Positions 33,633-41,890 of a stretch of 64,000 bases of DNA are shown piece after piece. Both the position numbers and the translations under genes were made by a program. A model generated the notes under the pieces. That model had not been told where the DNA came from, did no database searches, and was given only the letters and a program-made list of their open reading frames with translations. Origin of the DNA: Amycolatopsis sp. (GTDB lineage Bacteria > Actinomycetota > Actinomycetes > Mycobacteriales > Pseudonocardiaceae); the NCBI RefSeq assembly GCF_025464955.1, contig NZ_JAODNM010000041.1:1-64000 (forward strand), in the 5' to 3' direction. Every line of letters begins with the position of its first letter. Positions within the stretch are counted from its first letter, which is position 1.

Positions 33633-36239
33633 TCACACGACGCCCAGGGTCTCGAGCTTGGCGCGCAGCTTCTCCGCGGCCGGCTGCCCGAACTCGTCGT
33701 AGATCGTGAGCGCGGCTCCCCACGCGGCGCGAGCCTGGTCGAAGTCGCCAGTGGCCTCGAAAGTGTCACCCAGGTGCGTCAAGGTGTCGGCTTCGTTGTA
33801 CCGGTCGCCCAACTCGCGGAAGGTGTCGATGGCCTGCCGGTAACAGCGGACGGCGCGGTCGTGGTCGCCGAGGTGGTGATGGATGTAGCCGAGGCTGTCC
33901 CAGTTGTTCGCGCGGCCGTCGTGGTGTCCGAGGTCTTCGAACAGCGCGCCGGCTTGCTCGCAGTACCGGAGCGCCTCCCGGTAGTGCCCGAGCATGGCGT
34001 GGCACCAGCCCGCGTCGTTGAACGCGATGGCCTCCCCCACCCGGTGACCCGCCTGCCCGTAGAGGTCGAGGGCGAGCTCGCACAGCTCCAGCGCGTGCTC
34101 GAAGTCGCTCTGCTGACCGTCGACGAACGCGATCCCGCGGCAAGAGCGGGCTTCCGCGGCGGCGTCGCCGAGACCGGCGAACAGCTCGCGCGACTGTTCC
34201 AGATGCGACACGGCCAGTGCGAACTGGCCCAACCTGCCGTAGGCGTTGCCCAGCCCGCGATGGGAGTGGGCCTGGCCGTTCGGGTCGTCCAGCTCGCGAG
34301 CCGCGGCCAACGCCGTCAGCTGGGTGGTGACCTGCTCGTTCCATTGTCCTTGCCGCTGGAGGAAATCGCAGACGGCCCAAGCGAGTTTCCAGGTGTGGAC
34401 GGGGAATCCGGCGGTGAAGGCTTGCGTGATCAACGTGTTCAGCACGGGGCATTCGCGGCCGAGCCAAGCCAACGCCGCTTCGCCGTCGAGGAACCGGCCG
34501 GGCAGCACACCGGCGACGACCGGCTCCAGCTCGATCCGGTCCTCCCGCGGATACAACAGGGCCGTCGCGGTGTACGCGGTGTGCAGGTAGTGGTCGACCA
34601 GCCGGTGCAGAGCCTCGTTCTGCACTACCGGCGGGTCGGTCTCCCGGGCCAGTTCGGTGGCATAGAAGCGAAGCAGTTCGTGGCAGGAAAAGCGGCCCGG
34701 ACTTCGCTCGGTGACGAGATGCGCGCGAGCCAGTTCGGCAAGTGCGCGTTGGACCTGCCGCAGGGGCATCGCGGCGAGGCTGGCCGCCGCGGCGGTGACC
34801 AGATCCGGCCCCGGATGCAGGGACAGCAGCCGGAACAACCGTGCCGCGTCCTCGCCGAGCGCACGGTACGACCAGGAGAAGACCGTCCGCGTGTCGATCG
34901 CCGTGTCGTCTCCGGCGAAGGCGTCGAGACTGCCCCGGCTGTCGTTCAATTCGGTGGCGAACGCGGCGAGCGGCACCTCCGGGCGGCCCGCGGCCCGCGC
35001 CGAGACGATCGCGAGGGCAAGCGGCAGTCCCGCGCAGTGGCCGACGATCTCGCGAGCGACGCGCGGCTCGGCGGCGAGCCGGCCCGCCCCGAGTCGTCGG
35101 CCGAGGAAGTCGTGCGCCTCGTCGGTGGACAGCAGGTCCAGCGACAGTGGCCTGGCGCCCTCACGCGCCACCAGGCTGGGCAGGCGGTTCCGGCTGGTGA
35201 TGATCACCAAGCAGCCCGGTGTACCCGGCAGCAGCGGCCGAACCTGGTCGGCGTTGCGGACGTTGTCCAGCAGGATCAGCACCCGGCGGTGGGCAAGCAG
35301 GCTGCGGTAGTAGGCGGCCGACGCGTCGAGGCCGGGCGGGATCGCCGAGCTCGGGACGTCGAGCGCGGCCAGGACCGTGCGGATCGCCTCCGCCGGTTCC
35401 ATCGCCGAACCCGCCCGGTCGAACCCCCGCAGGTCGACGTACACCTGCCCGCCGGGGAACCGGCCGGCCACCCGATGGGCCCAGTGCACGGCCAAGGTGG
35501 TCTTGCCGATCCCGGCCATGCCGGCGATCGTGGCGATGAGCACGGTTTCCGGCCCCTCGGCGCCGGGTGGCAGGAACGCCGCGGCGCGGGCCAGTTCGCC
35601 GCCGCGGCCGACGAACGTCGGCAAGTCCGCCGGCAACCGCGCCGGGACGTCGGAAACCGCCGAATCCCCGGGGTCGGCAGGCACCGGGGACTGGTCGGTC
35701 TTACTCAGCGCGACATCGTTGACATGTTGTGCTTCGACGGCGGCCAAGCGCAGCTCACCGAGCGCGGCTCGCCGGGTCTCCGCGGCGAGACCGGGCACCC
35801 CGGCCAGTGCGGTACCCCGCCACAACGCCAAGCCTTCGCCCAGATGCGCGGCTTCGGCCACCAAGTCGCCGGCCGCGCGAGCGGTTTCAGCACGTTCGAG
35901 CGCGATCTGGAACGCCGCGAGGTCGAACTGGTCCGCGGGCAGCCGCAGCGAATAGCCGTCGCCCGGCGTCGAAATCGCGAAAAACCCGCTCAACCGGACG
36001 AAGTAGGTCTCAAGCTGCTCGGCCGCGGATACCGGCGGGGCGTCGTCCCACGCCGCACAGACCAGCTCGTCGAGTGATACCGGGGTTCCGCCGGCCAGGA
36101 GCACCGTGACCAGAGCGGCACGCAGCCGCGGCGGCCCGAGGTCGAGCTCGACCTGCCCGCGCCACGCCCGGAGCGGCCCCAGGACGCAGACCCAGAACCG
36201 GTCACCCACCTGCTCGTCTCCTCGCCGCGCCCCTTCCAT
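33633..36239 (-). CDS. SARP/AfsR-type regulator: winged helix, BTAD, NB-ARC, TPR
   Basis: An 868-residue STAND regulator. Residues ~14-95 are an OmpR-like winged helix (VLGPLRAWRGQVELDLGPPR start). A partial BTAD region follows (~98-170: DLAAFQIALERAETARAAGD and LALWRGTALAGVPGL). The NB-ARC ATPase has Walker A GMAGIGKTTLA near 245 and Walker B-like VLILLDNV. The C-terminal third has at least five TPR motifs (for example AHSHRGLGNAYGRLGQFALA and WDSLGYIHHHLGDHDRAVRC). This is the AfsR arrangement; the BTAD is shorter than usual, lacking the second half. Such proteins activate secondary metabolite or stress genes, but no target cluster is here. Confidence 0.92.
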   Translation of the reverse strand: MEGARRGDEQVGDRFWVCVLGPLRAWRGQVELDLGPPRLRAALVTVLLAGGTPVSLDELVCAAWDDAPPVSAAEQLETYFVRLSGFFAISTPGDGYSLRLPADQFDLAAFQIALERAETARAAGDLVAEAAHLGEGLALWRGTALAGVPGLAAETRRAALGELRLAAVEAQHVNDVALSKTDQSPVPADPGDSAVSDVPARLPADLPTFVGRGGELARAAAFLPPGAEGPETVLIATIAGMAGIGKTTLAVHWAHRVAGRFPGGQVYVDLRGFDRAGSAMEPAEAIRTVLAALDVPSSAIPPGLDASAAYYRSLLAHRRVLILLDNVRNADQVRPLLPGTPGCLVIITSRNRLPSLVAREGARPLSLDLLSTDEAHDFLGRRLGAGRLAAEPRVAREIVGHCAGLPLALAIVSARAAGRPEVPLAAFATELNDSRGSLDAFAGDDTAIDTRTVFSWSYRALGEDAARLFRLLSLHPGPDLVTAAAASLAAMPLRQVQRALAELARAHLVTERSPGRFSCHELLRFYATELARETDPPVVQNEALHRLVDHYLHTAYTATALLYPREDRIELEPVVAGVLPGRFLDGEAALAWLGRECPVLNTLITQAFTAGFPVHTWKLAWAVCDFLQRQGQWNEQVTTQLTALAAARELDDPNGQAHSHRGLGNAYGRLGQFALAVSHLEQSRELFAGLGDAAAEARSCRGIAFVDGQQSDFEHALELCELALDLYGQAGHRVGEAIAFNDAGWCHAMLGHYREALRYCEQAGALFEDLGHHDGRANNWDSLGYIHHHLGDHDRAVRCYRQAIDTFRELGDRYNEADTLTHLGDTFEATGDFDQARAAWGAALTIYDEFGQPAAEKLRAKLETLGVV

Positions 36240-36264
36240 CTGGGTCCGACCATACCGTCAGGGA

Positions 36265-36663
36265 TCAGCTGTGCGCGGTCGTCGGCAGCTCGAACCTGCC
36301 GAACACCCAAGAGCCCGGGGCCTGCGGATTGTCGCCAGCCCAGAACTCCGTCCACAGCTCGCTGAACTCTTCGCGGGAGAGGTGTCTGTCGCCATTGACG
36401 TCGAGCAGTCCGAAGACCTCGTCGGTCTCGGTGTCACGGCCGGTCCAGGCCTCGACGAGCTGGCGGTACTCGGCCGAGGAGATCTTGCCGTCGGCATCTT
36501 CGTCGACGGCTTCGAACATCGCTTCGGCGGTGCCGACCACCGACTCGGTCATCGCACCCAGCCGGTCCACCACCAGCAGGACCTCGTCGAGGTACCCGTT
36601 GTCGTCGGCGTCCATGGGGGTGAAGATCCCGGCGATCTTACGTCTTGGGAATTCGCTGGCCAT
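36265..36663 (-). CDS. EF-hand calcium-binding protein (calerythrin-like)
   Basis: A 132-residue soluble protein with three clear EF-hand loops: DADDNGYLDE, DEDADGKISSAE and DVNGDRHLSREE, each with the 1-3-5-12 Asp/Asn/Glu pattern. A fourth EF-hand position is not evident, unlike the four-hand calerythrin. It probably buffers or senses Ca2+ in the cytoplasm. The ATG at 36663 is preferred over a longer open frame: GAAGGGA lies about 8 nt upstream and the product begins MASEFPRRK. It sits 25 bp before the SARP gene start on the same strand, so the two may be one transcript with the EF-hand gene first. Confidence 0.88.
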   Translation of the reverse strand: MASEFPRRKIAGIFTPMDADDNGYLDEVLLVVDRLGAMTESVVGTAEAMFEAVDEDADGKISSAEYRQLVEAWTGRDTETDEVFGLLDVNGDRHLSREEFSELWTEFWAGDNPQAPGSWVFGRFELPTTAHS

Positions 36664-36780
36664 CGGTTCGTCCCTTCGTCCGAGGAGGACCAAGACTGAC
36701 CGACCCGGGTGGCACCGACAATTGGCCACCCGGGTCAACGGACGCCCCGACCAGGTGAAGAAATCGACTACCTGCCGTGG

Positions 36781-36796
36781 CGCTGAGCGCTCAGCG
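36781..36796. terminator. 16-bp perfect palindrome at the end of the ABM gene
   Basis: CGCTGAGCGCTCAGCG overlaps the stop codon of the monooxygenase-like gene (36791) and lies before the EF-hand gene start. Confidence 0.5.
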
Positions 36797-37114
36797 GGGC
36801 TGCAGCTCCGCCATAGCTCCCCAGCCTTCGCCGTCGGCCTGGACGTTGACGATCTTGGGGATGGCCGAGATCGCCACCGGCATCGACTCCATCGCGGCCT
36901 TGAAGTGGTCCGAGTTGACGTGTGCCACGCCCGCGTCCTGGTCCTTGAACGCTTCGAGCAGGACGTACTCGTGGGGGTCCTCCACGCTCCGCGACCACTC
37001 GAAGAAGATGTTGCCCGGCTCCGCCCTGGTGGCCGTGGTGAAGTCCGCGACGAGGGACAGCCATTCGTCGCTCCGGTCCGGCAGCACGGGGAACTTGACG
37101 GCGATAAAGATCAT
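36791..37114 (-). CDS. antibiotic biosynthesis monooxygenase (ABM)-domain protein
   Basis: A 107-residue ferredoxin-like-fold protein of the ABM/YgiN family: FIAVKFPVLPDRSDEWLSLV, RAEPGNIFFEWSRSVEDPHE (the E-P-G-x-x-x-F/Y-x-W pattern) and VLLEAFKDQDAGVAHVNSDH with the conserved His pair. Relatives include cofactor-free quinol monooxygenases. It is a likely detoxification enzyme for quinols; nothing nearby narrows the substrate. The ATG at 37114 follows GGAACG. A 16-bp tandem duplication lies just upstream. Confidence 0.88.
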   Translation of the reverse strand: MIFIAVKFPVLPDRSDEWLSLVADFTTATRAEPGNIFFEWSRSVEDPHEYVLLEAFKDQDAGVAHVNSDHFKAAMESMPVAISAIPKIVNVQADGEGWGAMAELQPR

Positions 37115-37125
37115 GGAGCGTTCCT

Positions 37126-37156
37126 TTCAGTGGGCACAGGCTTCAGTGGGCACAGG
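37126..37156. repeat. tandem duplication of 15-16 bp
   Basis: TTCAGTGGGCACAGG occurs at 37126-37140 and again at 37142-37156, in the gap between the divergent ABM and BtuF-like genes. It may be a recent slippage duplication or a doubled regulator site. Confidence 0.6.
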
Positions 37157-37238
37157 TGGCCGGACCAGTTTGCCCTCGCCCACCGCGGTCGGCTGTCTCA
37201 ATTCCAGCCAGTTCGCGCACAGCAACTAGGGTCGGATC

Positions 37239-38021
37239 ATGGCTGACACGGTCCGGATCGAGCGGGATGACATGTCGCTCGAGGTCACGCTCCCGCGCAA
37301 GGTCCGCCGCGTGGTCTCGCTCGTGCCGTCGATCACCGAGGCGGTGGCCGCGACGGCGCCGGACCTGCTCATCGGCGCCACCACCTGGTGCACCCATCCC
37401 CCGGACCTCGACGTCGAACGTGTCCGGGGCACGAAGAACCCTGACGTCCGGCGCATCGTCGAGCTGGCCCCGGACGTGGTGCTACTGAACAAGGAAGAGA
37501 ACCGGGAGCTCGACCACCAGCGGCTCCGCAAAGCCGGGATCGCGGTCTGGGTCACCGTGATCGAAGACGTCGACAGCGCGTTGCGGTCGCTGGCCAGGCT
37601 GTTCACCGCCGCGCTGGACCTGCCGGTACCGCCGTGGCTGACCACGGCCACCGAACGGCTCGGCGGCGGAGTACCCGAGCCGGTCGCGCGCGCCGTCGTC
37701 TGCGTGTGGCGGGATCCGTGGATGGTTGTCGGCAGCAACAACTTCGCGACGGACCTGCTGCGGCGGATCGGCGTCGAGAACGTCTACGCAAACCACGACG
37801 GGCGTTATCCCCAGATGCCGCTGGAGGACATCAAAACCTCCGGCGCCGACCTCGTCGTGTTGCCTGACGAGCCGTACGAGTTCACCACCGAGGACGGCCC
37901 GGAGGAGTTCCCCGGCAGGGCAAGACTGGTCAGCGGACGCAGCCTGACCTGGTACGGCCCCTCGCTGGTGGACGCCAGGGACACGCTGAGCCGTCAGCTC
38001 GGGCTGGTCCCGGAAGCGTGA
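37239..38021 (+). CDS. BtuF-like helical-backbone metal receptor without a signal peptide
   Basis: A 260-residue type III periplasmic-binding-protein fold: RRVVSLVPSITEAVAATAPD, RGTKNPDVRRIVELAPDVVL, NYVYANHDGRYPQMPLED in part, and GADLVVLPDEPY match the BtuF/cobalamin-binding family. It lacks a signal peptide and lipobox: the chain starts MADTVRIERDDMSLEV and goes straight into the domain. So it is predicted to be cytoplasmic, unlike transporter-bound receptors. It is followed 13 bp later by cobF, suggesting it binds a corrin or its precursor inside the cell. That role is inferred from neighbourhood only; no btuC/D transporter genes are here. Confidence 0.82.
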   Translation: MADTVRIERDDMSLEVTLPRKVRRVVSLVPSITEAVAATAPDLLIGATTWCTHPPDLDVERVRGTKNPDVRRIVELAPDVVLLNKEENRELDHQRLRKAGIAVWVTVIEDVDSALRSLARLFTAALDLPVPPWLTTATERLGGGVPEPVARAVVCVWRDPWMVVGSNNFATDLLRRIGVENVYANHDGRYPQMPLEDIKTSGADLVVLPDEPYEFTTEDGPEEFPGRARLVSGRSLTWYGPSLVDARDTLSRQLGLVPEA

Positions 38022-38034
38022 AAGACTCCCGGTC

Positions 38035-38796
38035 ATGCGGAGGATTTTCGTCATCGGGATCGGCGCGGGCAACCCCGAACAGGTAACCGTGCAAGCCGTC
38101 AACCGGCTCAACGAGGTCGACGTGTTCTTCCTGCTGGACAAGGGCGAAGCGAAGGACGAACTCGTCCGCCTGCGACGCGACATCCTCGACCGCTACCTCA
38201 CCGCGCCGACTTACCGCGTCGCCGTGGCCGAGGACCCGCCGCGAGACCGGACGGCTGCCGACTACCTCGGCGCGGTCGCGACCTGGCACCAGCGCCGCGC
38301 CGACGTCTACGAGGCCCTCATCCGTGACGAGGTCGCCGACGGCGAGTGCGGCGCCGTCCTGGCCTGGGGCGACCCGACGCTCTACGACAACACCATCGGC
38401 GTGCTGAACACCGTGCTGGAGCGGCGTTCGGTGGAGTTCGAGCTGAGCGTGATCCCCGGGGTGAGCAGCGTGTCGACGCTGACGGCAGGTCACCGGATCG
38501 GGCTCAACCAGGTCGGCAAGCCCGTGCAGATCACCACGGGAAGGCAGCTGGCACAAGGGTTCCCGGCCGGCGTCGACGACGTTGTCGTGATGCTCGACGC
38601 GCACTGCACGTTCACCGGACTCGACGACGATGACCTCGACATCTACTGGGGCGCCTATCTCGGCACCCCCGACGAAATCCTCATCTCCGGCCGTGTCCGC
38701 GACGTCGCCGAGCAGATCACGGCCGCGCGGGCGGAAGCCCGAGCCCGGAAAGGCTGGATCATGGACACCTACCTGCTTCGGAGGACGAGGTCATGA
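38035..38796 (+). CDS. cobF: precorrin-6A synthase (deacetylating)
   Basis: A 253-residue SAM-dependent methyltransferase of the aerobic cobalamin pathway. CobF methylates C-1 of precorrin-5 and releases acetate, giving precorrin-6A. The sequence shows the tetrapyrrole methylase fold: FVIGIGAGNPEQVTVQAVN near the N-terminus, LAWGDPTLYDNTIGVL (the G-D-P-x-x-Y/F loop) and VIPGVSSVSTLTAGHRIGLN. The FLLDKGEAKDELVRLRRDI segment is typical of CobF rather than other Cob methylases. No other cob gene lies in the window, so it is an outlying member of the pathway. It overlaps the next gene by 4 bases (ATGA). Confidence 0.92.
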   Translation: MRRIFVIGIGAGNPEQVTVQAVNRLNEVDVFFLLDKGEAKDELVRLRRDILDRYLTAPTYRVAVAEDPPRDRTAADYLGAVATWHQRRADVYEALIRDEVADGECGAVLAWGDPTLYDNTIGVLNTVLERRSVEFELSVIPGVSSVSTLTAGHRIGLNQVGKPVQITTGRQLAQGFPAGVDDVVVMLDAHCTFTGLDDDDLDIYWGAYLGTPDEILISGRVRDVAEQITAARAEARARKGWIMDTYLLRRTRS

Positions 38797-39359
38797 GAAA
38801 AGTCATCCTGTCGATTTCGATCTCCCTCGACGGCTACATCGAGGGGCCGGAACGTCAGATTGACTGGCACTTCGTCGACGAAGAGCTGCACCGGTACTTC
38901 AACGACAAGCTCCGGGACATGGGCGCGTTCCTCGAGGGGCGGGTCACCTACGAACTCATGGCCGAGTACTGGCCGACCGACGAGGCCGTCAACTCCGCAG
39001 ACCCCGTTGTGGCCGACTTTTCCCGTATCTGGCGGGAAATGCCCAAGTTCCTGTACTCCACGACGGTAGAGCGGGCCGACTGGAACACCACCATCAAACG
39101 GGCTGTCGTCGTCGAGGAGGTCGAGGCGCTCAAGGCCGAGCCCGGCGGCGATCTCGTCGTCGGCGGTGCCGACCTCGCCGCGGAGTTCCGGCGTCTGGAC
39201 CTGATCGACGAATACCACATCTACGTCCACCCAATCCTCATCGGCCGGGGCAAGCCCCTGTTCGAGGAGACGGATTTCCTGACCAAGCTCAAGCTCGTCG
39301 AGACCCGGGCCTTCGGCAACGGAGTCGTTCTCCTCCGCTACGAACGCCCCGCCAGCTAG
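38793..39359 (+). CDS. dihydrofolate reductase-family (RibD C-terminal) protein
   Basis: A 188-residue Rossmann-like DHFR/RibD-C protein: KVILSISISLDGYIEGPERQ, FLEGRVTYELMAEYWPTDEA, DLVVGGADLAAEFRRLDLID and HIYVHPILIGRGKPLFEE are the typical motifs. It should bind NADPH and reduce a pterin- or pyrimidine-like substrate; the active-site Asp of true DHFRs is not obvious. ATGA overlap with cobF shows translational coupling, which is unusual for this family and hints at a role beside corrin metabolism. It ends 4 bases into the convergent serine hydrolase gene. Confidence 0.88.
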   Translation: MRKVILSISISLDGYIEGPERQIDWHFVDEELHRYFNDKLRDMGAFLEGRVTYELMAEYWPTDEAVNSADPVVADFSRIWREMPKFLYSTTVERADWNTTIKRAVVVEEVEALKAEPGGDLVVGGADLAAEFRRLDLIDEYHIYVHPILIGRGKPLFEETDFLTKLKLVETRAFGNGVVLLRYERPAS

Positions 39360-40618
39360 GGAGTTTGAGCCGGTTTGCCGAGCATCGTGCAGACCACGGC
39401 GGCATTGAGCGCTTTGCCGGCCGCGACGAGCTTCGGGTCGGCGCCGAACTCGGTGAAGAGTTCCGTCGGGACGAGGACCGACGCGGTGCGCGTGCCAGTG
39501 CGTTCGGTGAGGTTGCCGCTGAGGTAACCGGGCATCCCACCGTCGTGGGCCCAGATGGTGCCGCAGGGCGTCGCGTCCGTCATGATGCCCAGCCCGGAGG
39601 CGGGCCCGTCCGCCGGGTTCTCCTGGTTCTCCGGGACGGTGGTGAGCATCTGGTCCAGCTGCGCGGCGGGCAGCAGCCCGCCGGACATCAGCGCGGCGTA
39701 GAAGCGCGACCAGTCCCGCGCGGTGGACACCACAGCTCCGGCTGCCCCACCCCAGCTCGGGTCGTTTCCGGAGACGTCCACATGACCGTCGCGGCGCGGC
39801 CCGGCAATGTCGGTGAACTCCGCGGGCACTTCCGGTGGCATGTGGGCGGCATCCAGTTCGTAACCATGGGCATACCGGCCACGCCAACTGGAATCCGTCG
39901 CGAAGTAGGTGTGCTTCAGGTTCAGCGGCCGGGTAATCCGCTCGCGGATGAGGTCGGCGAGACTCGCGCCGGTGACCCGCTCCAGCACGGCACCGATCGC
40001 GACGTAGTCGGTGTTGCTGTAGGACCAGTTCGTGCCCGGCGCGAACAGGGGCGGGTTCTTCACTCCGACGGCGAGCAGTTCCACGGAGGTCCAGTGCCGC
40101 TGGTCCTTGCCGACGATCGACTTCACCAGGGCGGGATCTCCGGTGTAGTCGTACAAACCGCTGGTGTGGTTCAGCAGCATCCGCAGCGTGATCGCGCCGC
40201 CGTTCGGAACCTGACCCGGCAACCATTTCTCCACCGGGTCGGTCAAGGCCAGCTTGCCTTCGCCGACCAGCTGCAGCACGAGCGTGGCCATCATGGTCTT
40301 GGTGTTGGACCCCACCCTGAACTCGTCCCCCGCCTCGAGCGGGTGGTCCCGCTCGGCCCAGCGAGCCTGCTCGACGATCTCGACGGAGTGGCCGCGACCG
40401 TCGTCCACCCGGACGATCACGCCCGGAGCCCCGGCGTCCACCAGATTCCGGGCCAACTGCGTCAGCTGTGCCGTGGCCCCGCTCTGGGCCGCGGCGGAAG
40501 CCGGGACCGACGCCGACCCGAGAGCCAGCACCGGCGCCATCGCCACAGCGGATGCCACCCGCAGAGTCTTCTTCAGGAGTTGGGGCCGCTTGGTCAGGGG
40601 TCGCTTGGTCACGGGCAC
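39356..40618 (-). CDS. secreted serine hydrolase (class C beta-lactamase / DD-peptidase family)
   Basis: A 420-residue exported enzyme of peptidase family S12. A twin-basic start and hydrophobic region (ASAVAMAPVLALGSASVPASA) form a signal peptide. The active-site triad motifs are in order: SxxK in VGSNTKTMMAT, YxN in WSYSNTDYVAIG and HxG in WAHDGGMPGY. It is likely a D-alanyl-D-alanine carboxypeptidase or esterase; sequence alone cannot distinguish. The GTG at 40618 follows GGAGG by 9 nt, whereas the longer open frame (to 40666) has no ribosome site. It converges with the DHFR-like gene and has a strong hairpin on its 5' side from the neighbouring operon. Confidence 0.9.
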   Translation of the reverse strand: MPVTKRPLTKRPQLLKKTLRVASAVAMAPVLALGSASVPASAAAQSGATAQLTQLARNLVDAGAPGVIVRVDDGRGHSVEIVEQARWAERDHPLEAGDEFRVGSNTKTMMATLVLQLVGEGKLALTDPVEKWLPGQVPNGGAITLRMLLNHTSGLYDYTGDPALVKSIVGKDQRHWTSVELLAVGVKNPPLFAPGTNWSYSNTDYVAIGAVLERVTGASLADLIRERITRPLNLKHTYFATDSSWRGRYAHGYELDAAHMPPEVPAEFTDIAGPRRDGHVDVSGNDPSWGGAAGAVVSTARDWSRFYAALMSGGLLPAAQLDQMLTTVPENQENPADGPASGLGIMTDATPCGTIWAHDGGMPGYLSGNLTERTGTRTASVLVPTELFTEFGADPKLVAAGKALNAAVVCTMLGKPAQTP

Positions 40619-40717
40619 TGTCCGGTTCCTCCGAGTGGTAGCGGGTTGGCCGAGCTCAGCCTCCAACCTGCCAGCGACGACCGCCCCAAGTGCTACCAGC
40701 GACAGAGAACGCCCACA

Positions 40718-40760
40718 CGACGGCCCTTTCGGACGGTGGCACTGTCCGAAAGGGCCGTCG
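40718..40760. terminator. 17-bp perfect inverted repeat
   Basis: CGACGGCCCTTTCGGAC (40718-40734) pairs exactly with GTCCGAAAGGGCCGTCG (40744-40760), between the serine hydrolase start and the DUF6295 stop. It probably terminates the DUF6295 transcript. Confidence 0.75.
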
Positions 40761-40771
40761 AGTCAGTCGAG

Positions 40772-41044
40772 CTACTGGTTGCGTGAGGCCAGACCGCCGG
40801 GCGCCGCGGCGAGCGCGGTCTGGATCGCGTCGACGAGCGCGCGAGCGTCCTCTTCGGTCAGCTCGACCGCGACCCGCGCGGACGGGCCGATCTCCGGGTT
40901 GATGAAGTCGATGTTCACCGTATGGGCGAAGCGGGCGTGGACCGGGTGGTCGACGTACACGGTCGCATGGCTGAGGCCGAACCAGCCCTGCGCGCCCTTG
41001 CCGCTGCCTTCGATAGCGATCTTCTCGGTCAGGTAGGTGCACAT
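40772..41044 (-). CDS. DUF6295-type small protein
   Basis: A 90-residue protein: MCTYLTEKIAIEGSGKGAQG start, then WFGLSHATVYVDHPVHARFA and a C-terminal helix ELTEEDARALVDAIQTAL. It resembles short actinobacterial proteins grouped as DUF6295, function unknown; the conserved His residues (SHATVYVDHPVH) could bind a metal. Start ATG 41044 with AGGAAAGG about 9 nt upstream; the open frame upstream to 41137 runs through a hairpin and is not used. It follows the dienelactone hydrolase gene on the same strand but is separated from it by an inverted repeat. Confidence 0.75.
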   Translation of the reverse strand: MCTYLTEKIAIEGSGKGAQGWFGLSHATVYVDHPVHARFAHTVNIDFINPEIGPSARVAVELTEEDARALVDAIQTALAAAPGGLASRNQ

Positions 41045-41080
41045 TTCGCGGGGTCCTTTCCTAGCGTCGTGGGCGAACTG

Positions 41081-41140
41081 CTCGTGAGCGGCGCGGCCGG
41101 TTAGAAGCAGCCGGTTAGAACCGGCCGCAACGCTCACGAG
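41081..41140. terminator. 22-bp inverted repeat downstream of the dienelactone hydrolase gene
   Basis: Arms 41081-41102 (CTCGTGAGCGGCGCGGCCGG...) and 41119-41140 pair with two mismatches. It lies 7 bp beyond the dienelactone hydrolase stop and probably ends the MarR-MFS-hydrolase operon. Confidence 0.65.
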
Positions 41141-41146
41141 ACCTGG

Positions 41147-41890
41147 TCAGGCGGCCAGGTGGCGGCTGTAGAAGTTCATGATGTGGCCCCAGGCGTCGAC
41201 GGCCGCCTCCGGCCGGTAGCTCGGCCGGTCGACCGCGAAGAACGCGTGCCCGGCGCCCTCGTAGGTGTGGAACTCGTGGGTCTTGCCGAGGCTGTCCAGT
41301 TCGGCGGCCAGTTTCGCCGTCTCCTCCGGGCCGGGGTACTGGTCGTCGGCACCGAACAGGCCGAGCAGCGGGCACGACAGGTCCTTGGCCAGCCCGAGGA
41401 TCGGCTTCATCGACGCCGGCATCCCGGGCGGCGGGTCGTTCACCACGAACGCGCCGTAGCAGTCGACAGCGGCGTCGATCTGCAGCGAGCACGCCGACAG
41501 GAACGTCTGGCGGCCACCGGAGCAGTACCCGATCACGCCAACCTTGCCGTTCGCGCCGTCGAGCCCCTTGAGGTACTCCGCCGCTCCGGAAACGTCACCG
41601 ACGAGCCGGTCGTCCGGGACACCGCCGGACGCGCGGACCGCGGCCGCGGCATCGTCCGGAGCGGCCCCGGGTGCCTCCCGCGAGTACAGGTTCGGGCACA
41701 CCGCGGCGTAGCCGTTCGCGGCGAACTTGCGCACGATTTCCTTCGTCGCGGCGTCGTAGCCGGGCATGTGGTGGATGACGACCACGCTGCCACGCGGCGA
41801 GGGGTCCGTCGGCCGGGCCAGGTAGGCCTCGATCTCGTCACCTCCGTGCCCGGTGATCGTGACGGTCCCCGCGCTGATCGCGTCGTTCAT
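41147..41890 (-). CDS. dienelactone hydrolase family protein
   Basis: A 247-residue alpha/beta hydrolase. The nucleophile is Cys in VGVIGYCSGGRQTF, with acid and base in LFGADDQYPGPEE and EGAGHAFFAV, the dienelactone hydrolase triad. The opening YLARPTDPSPRGSVVVIHHM fits the family. It should hydrolyse a lactone or ester in the cytoplasm. The ATG at 41890 overlaps the stop of the MFS gene by 4 bases (ATGA), so it is the last gene of a coupled MarR-MFS-hydrolase operon. The operon may export and detoxify an aromatic or lactone compound; the compound is unknown. Confidence 0.92.
   Translation of the reverse strand: MNDAISAGTVTITGHGGDEIEAYLARPTDPSPRGSVVVIHHMPGYDAATKEIVRKFAANGYAAVCPNLYSREAPGAAPDDAAAAVRASGGVPDDRLVGDVSGAAEYLKGLDGANGKVGVIGYCSGGRQTFLSACSLQIDAAVDCYGAFVVNDPPPGMPASMKPILGLAKDLSCPLLGLFGADDQYPGPEETAKLAAELDSLGKTHEFHTYEGAGHAFFAVDRPSYRPEAAVDAWGHIMNFYSRHLAA

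Noticed and set aside
33309..36077. Very long open frame antisense to the SARP gene
   Set aside because: It mirrors GC-rich codon bias of the real gene on the other strand; no ribosome site, no recognisable domain.
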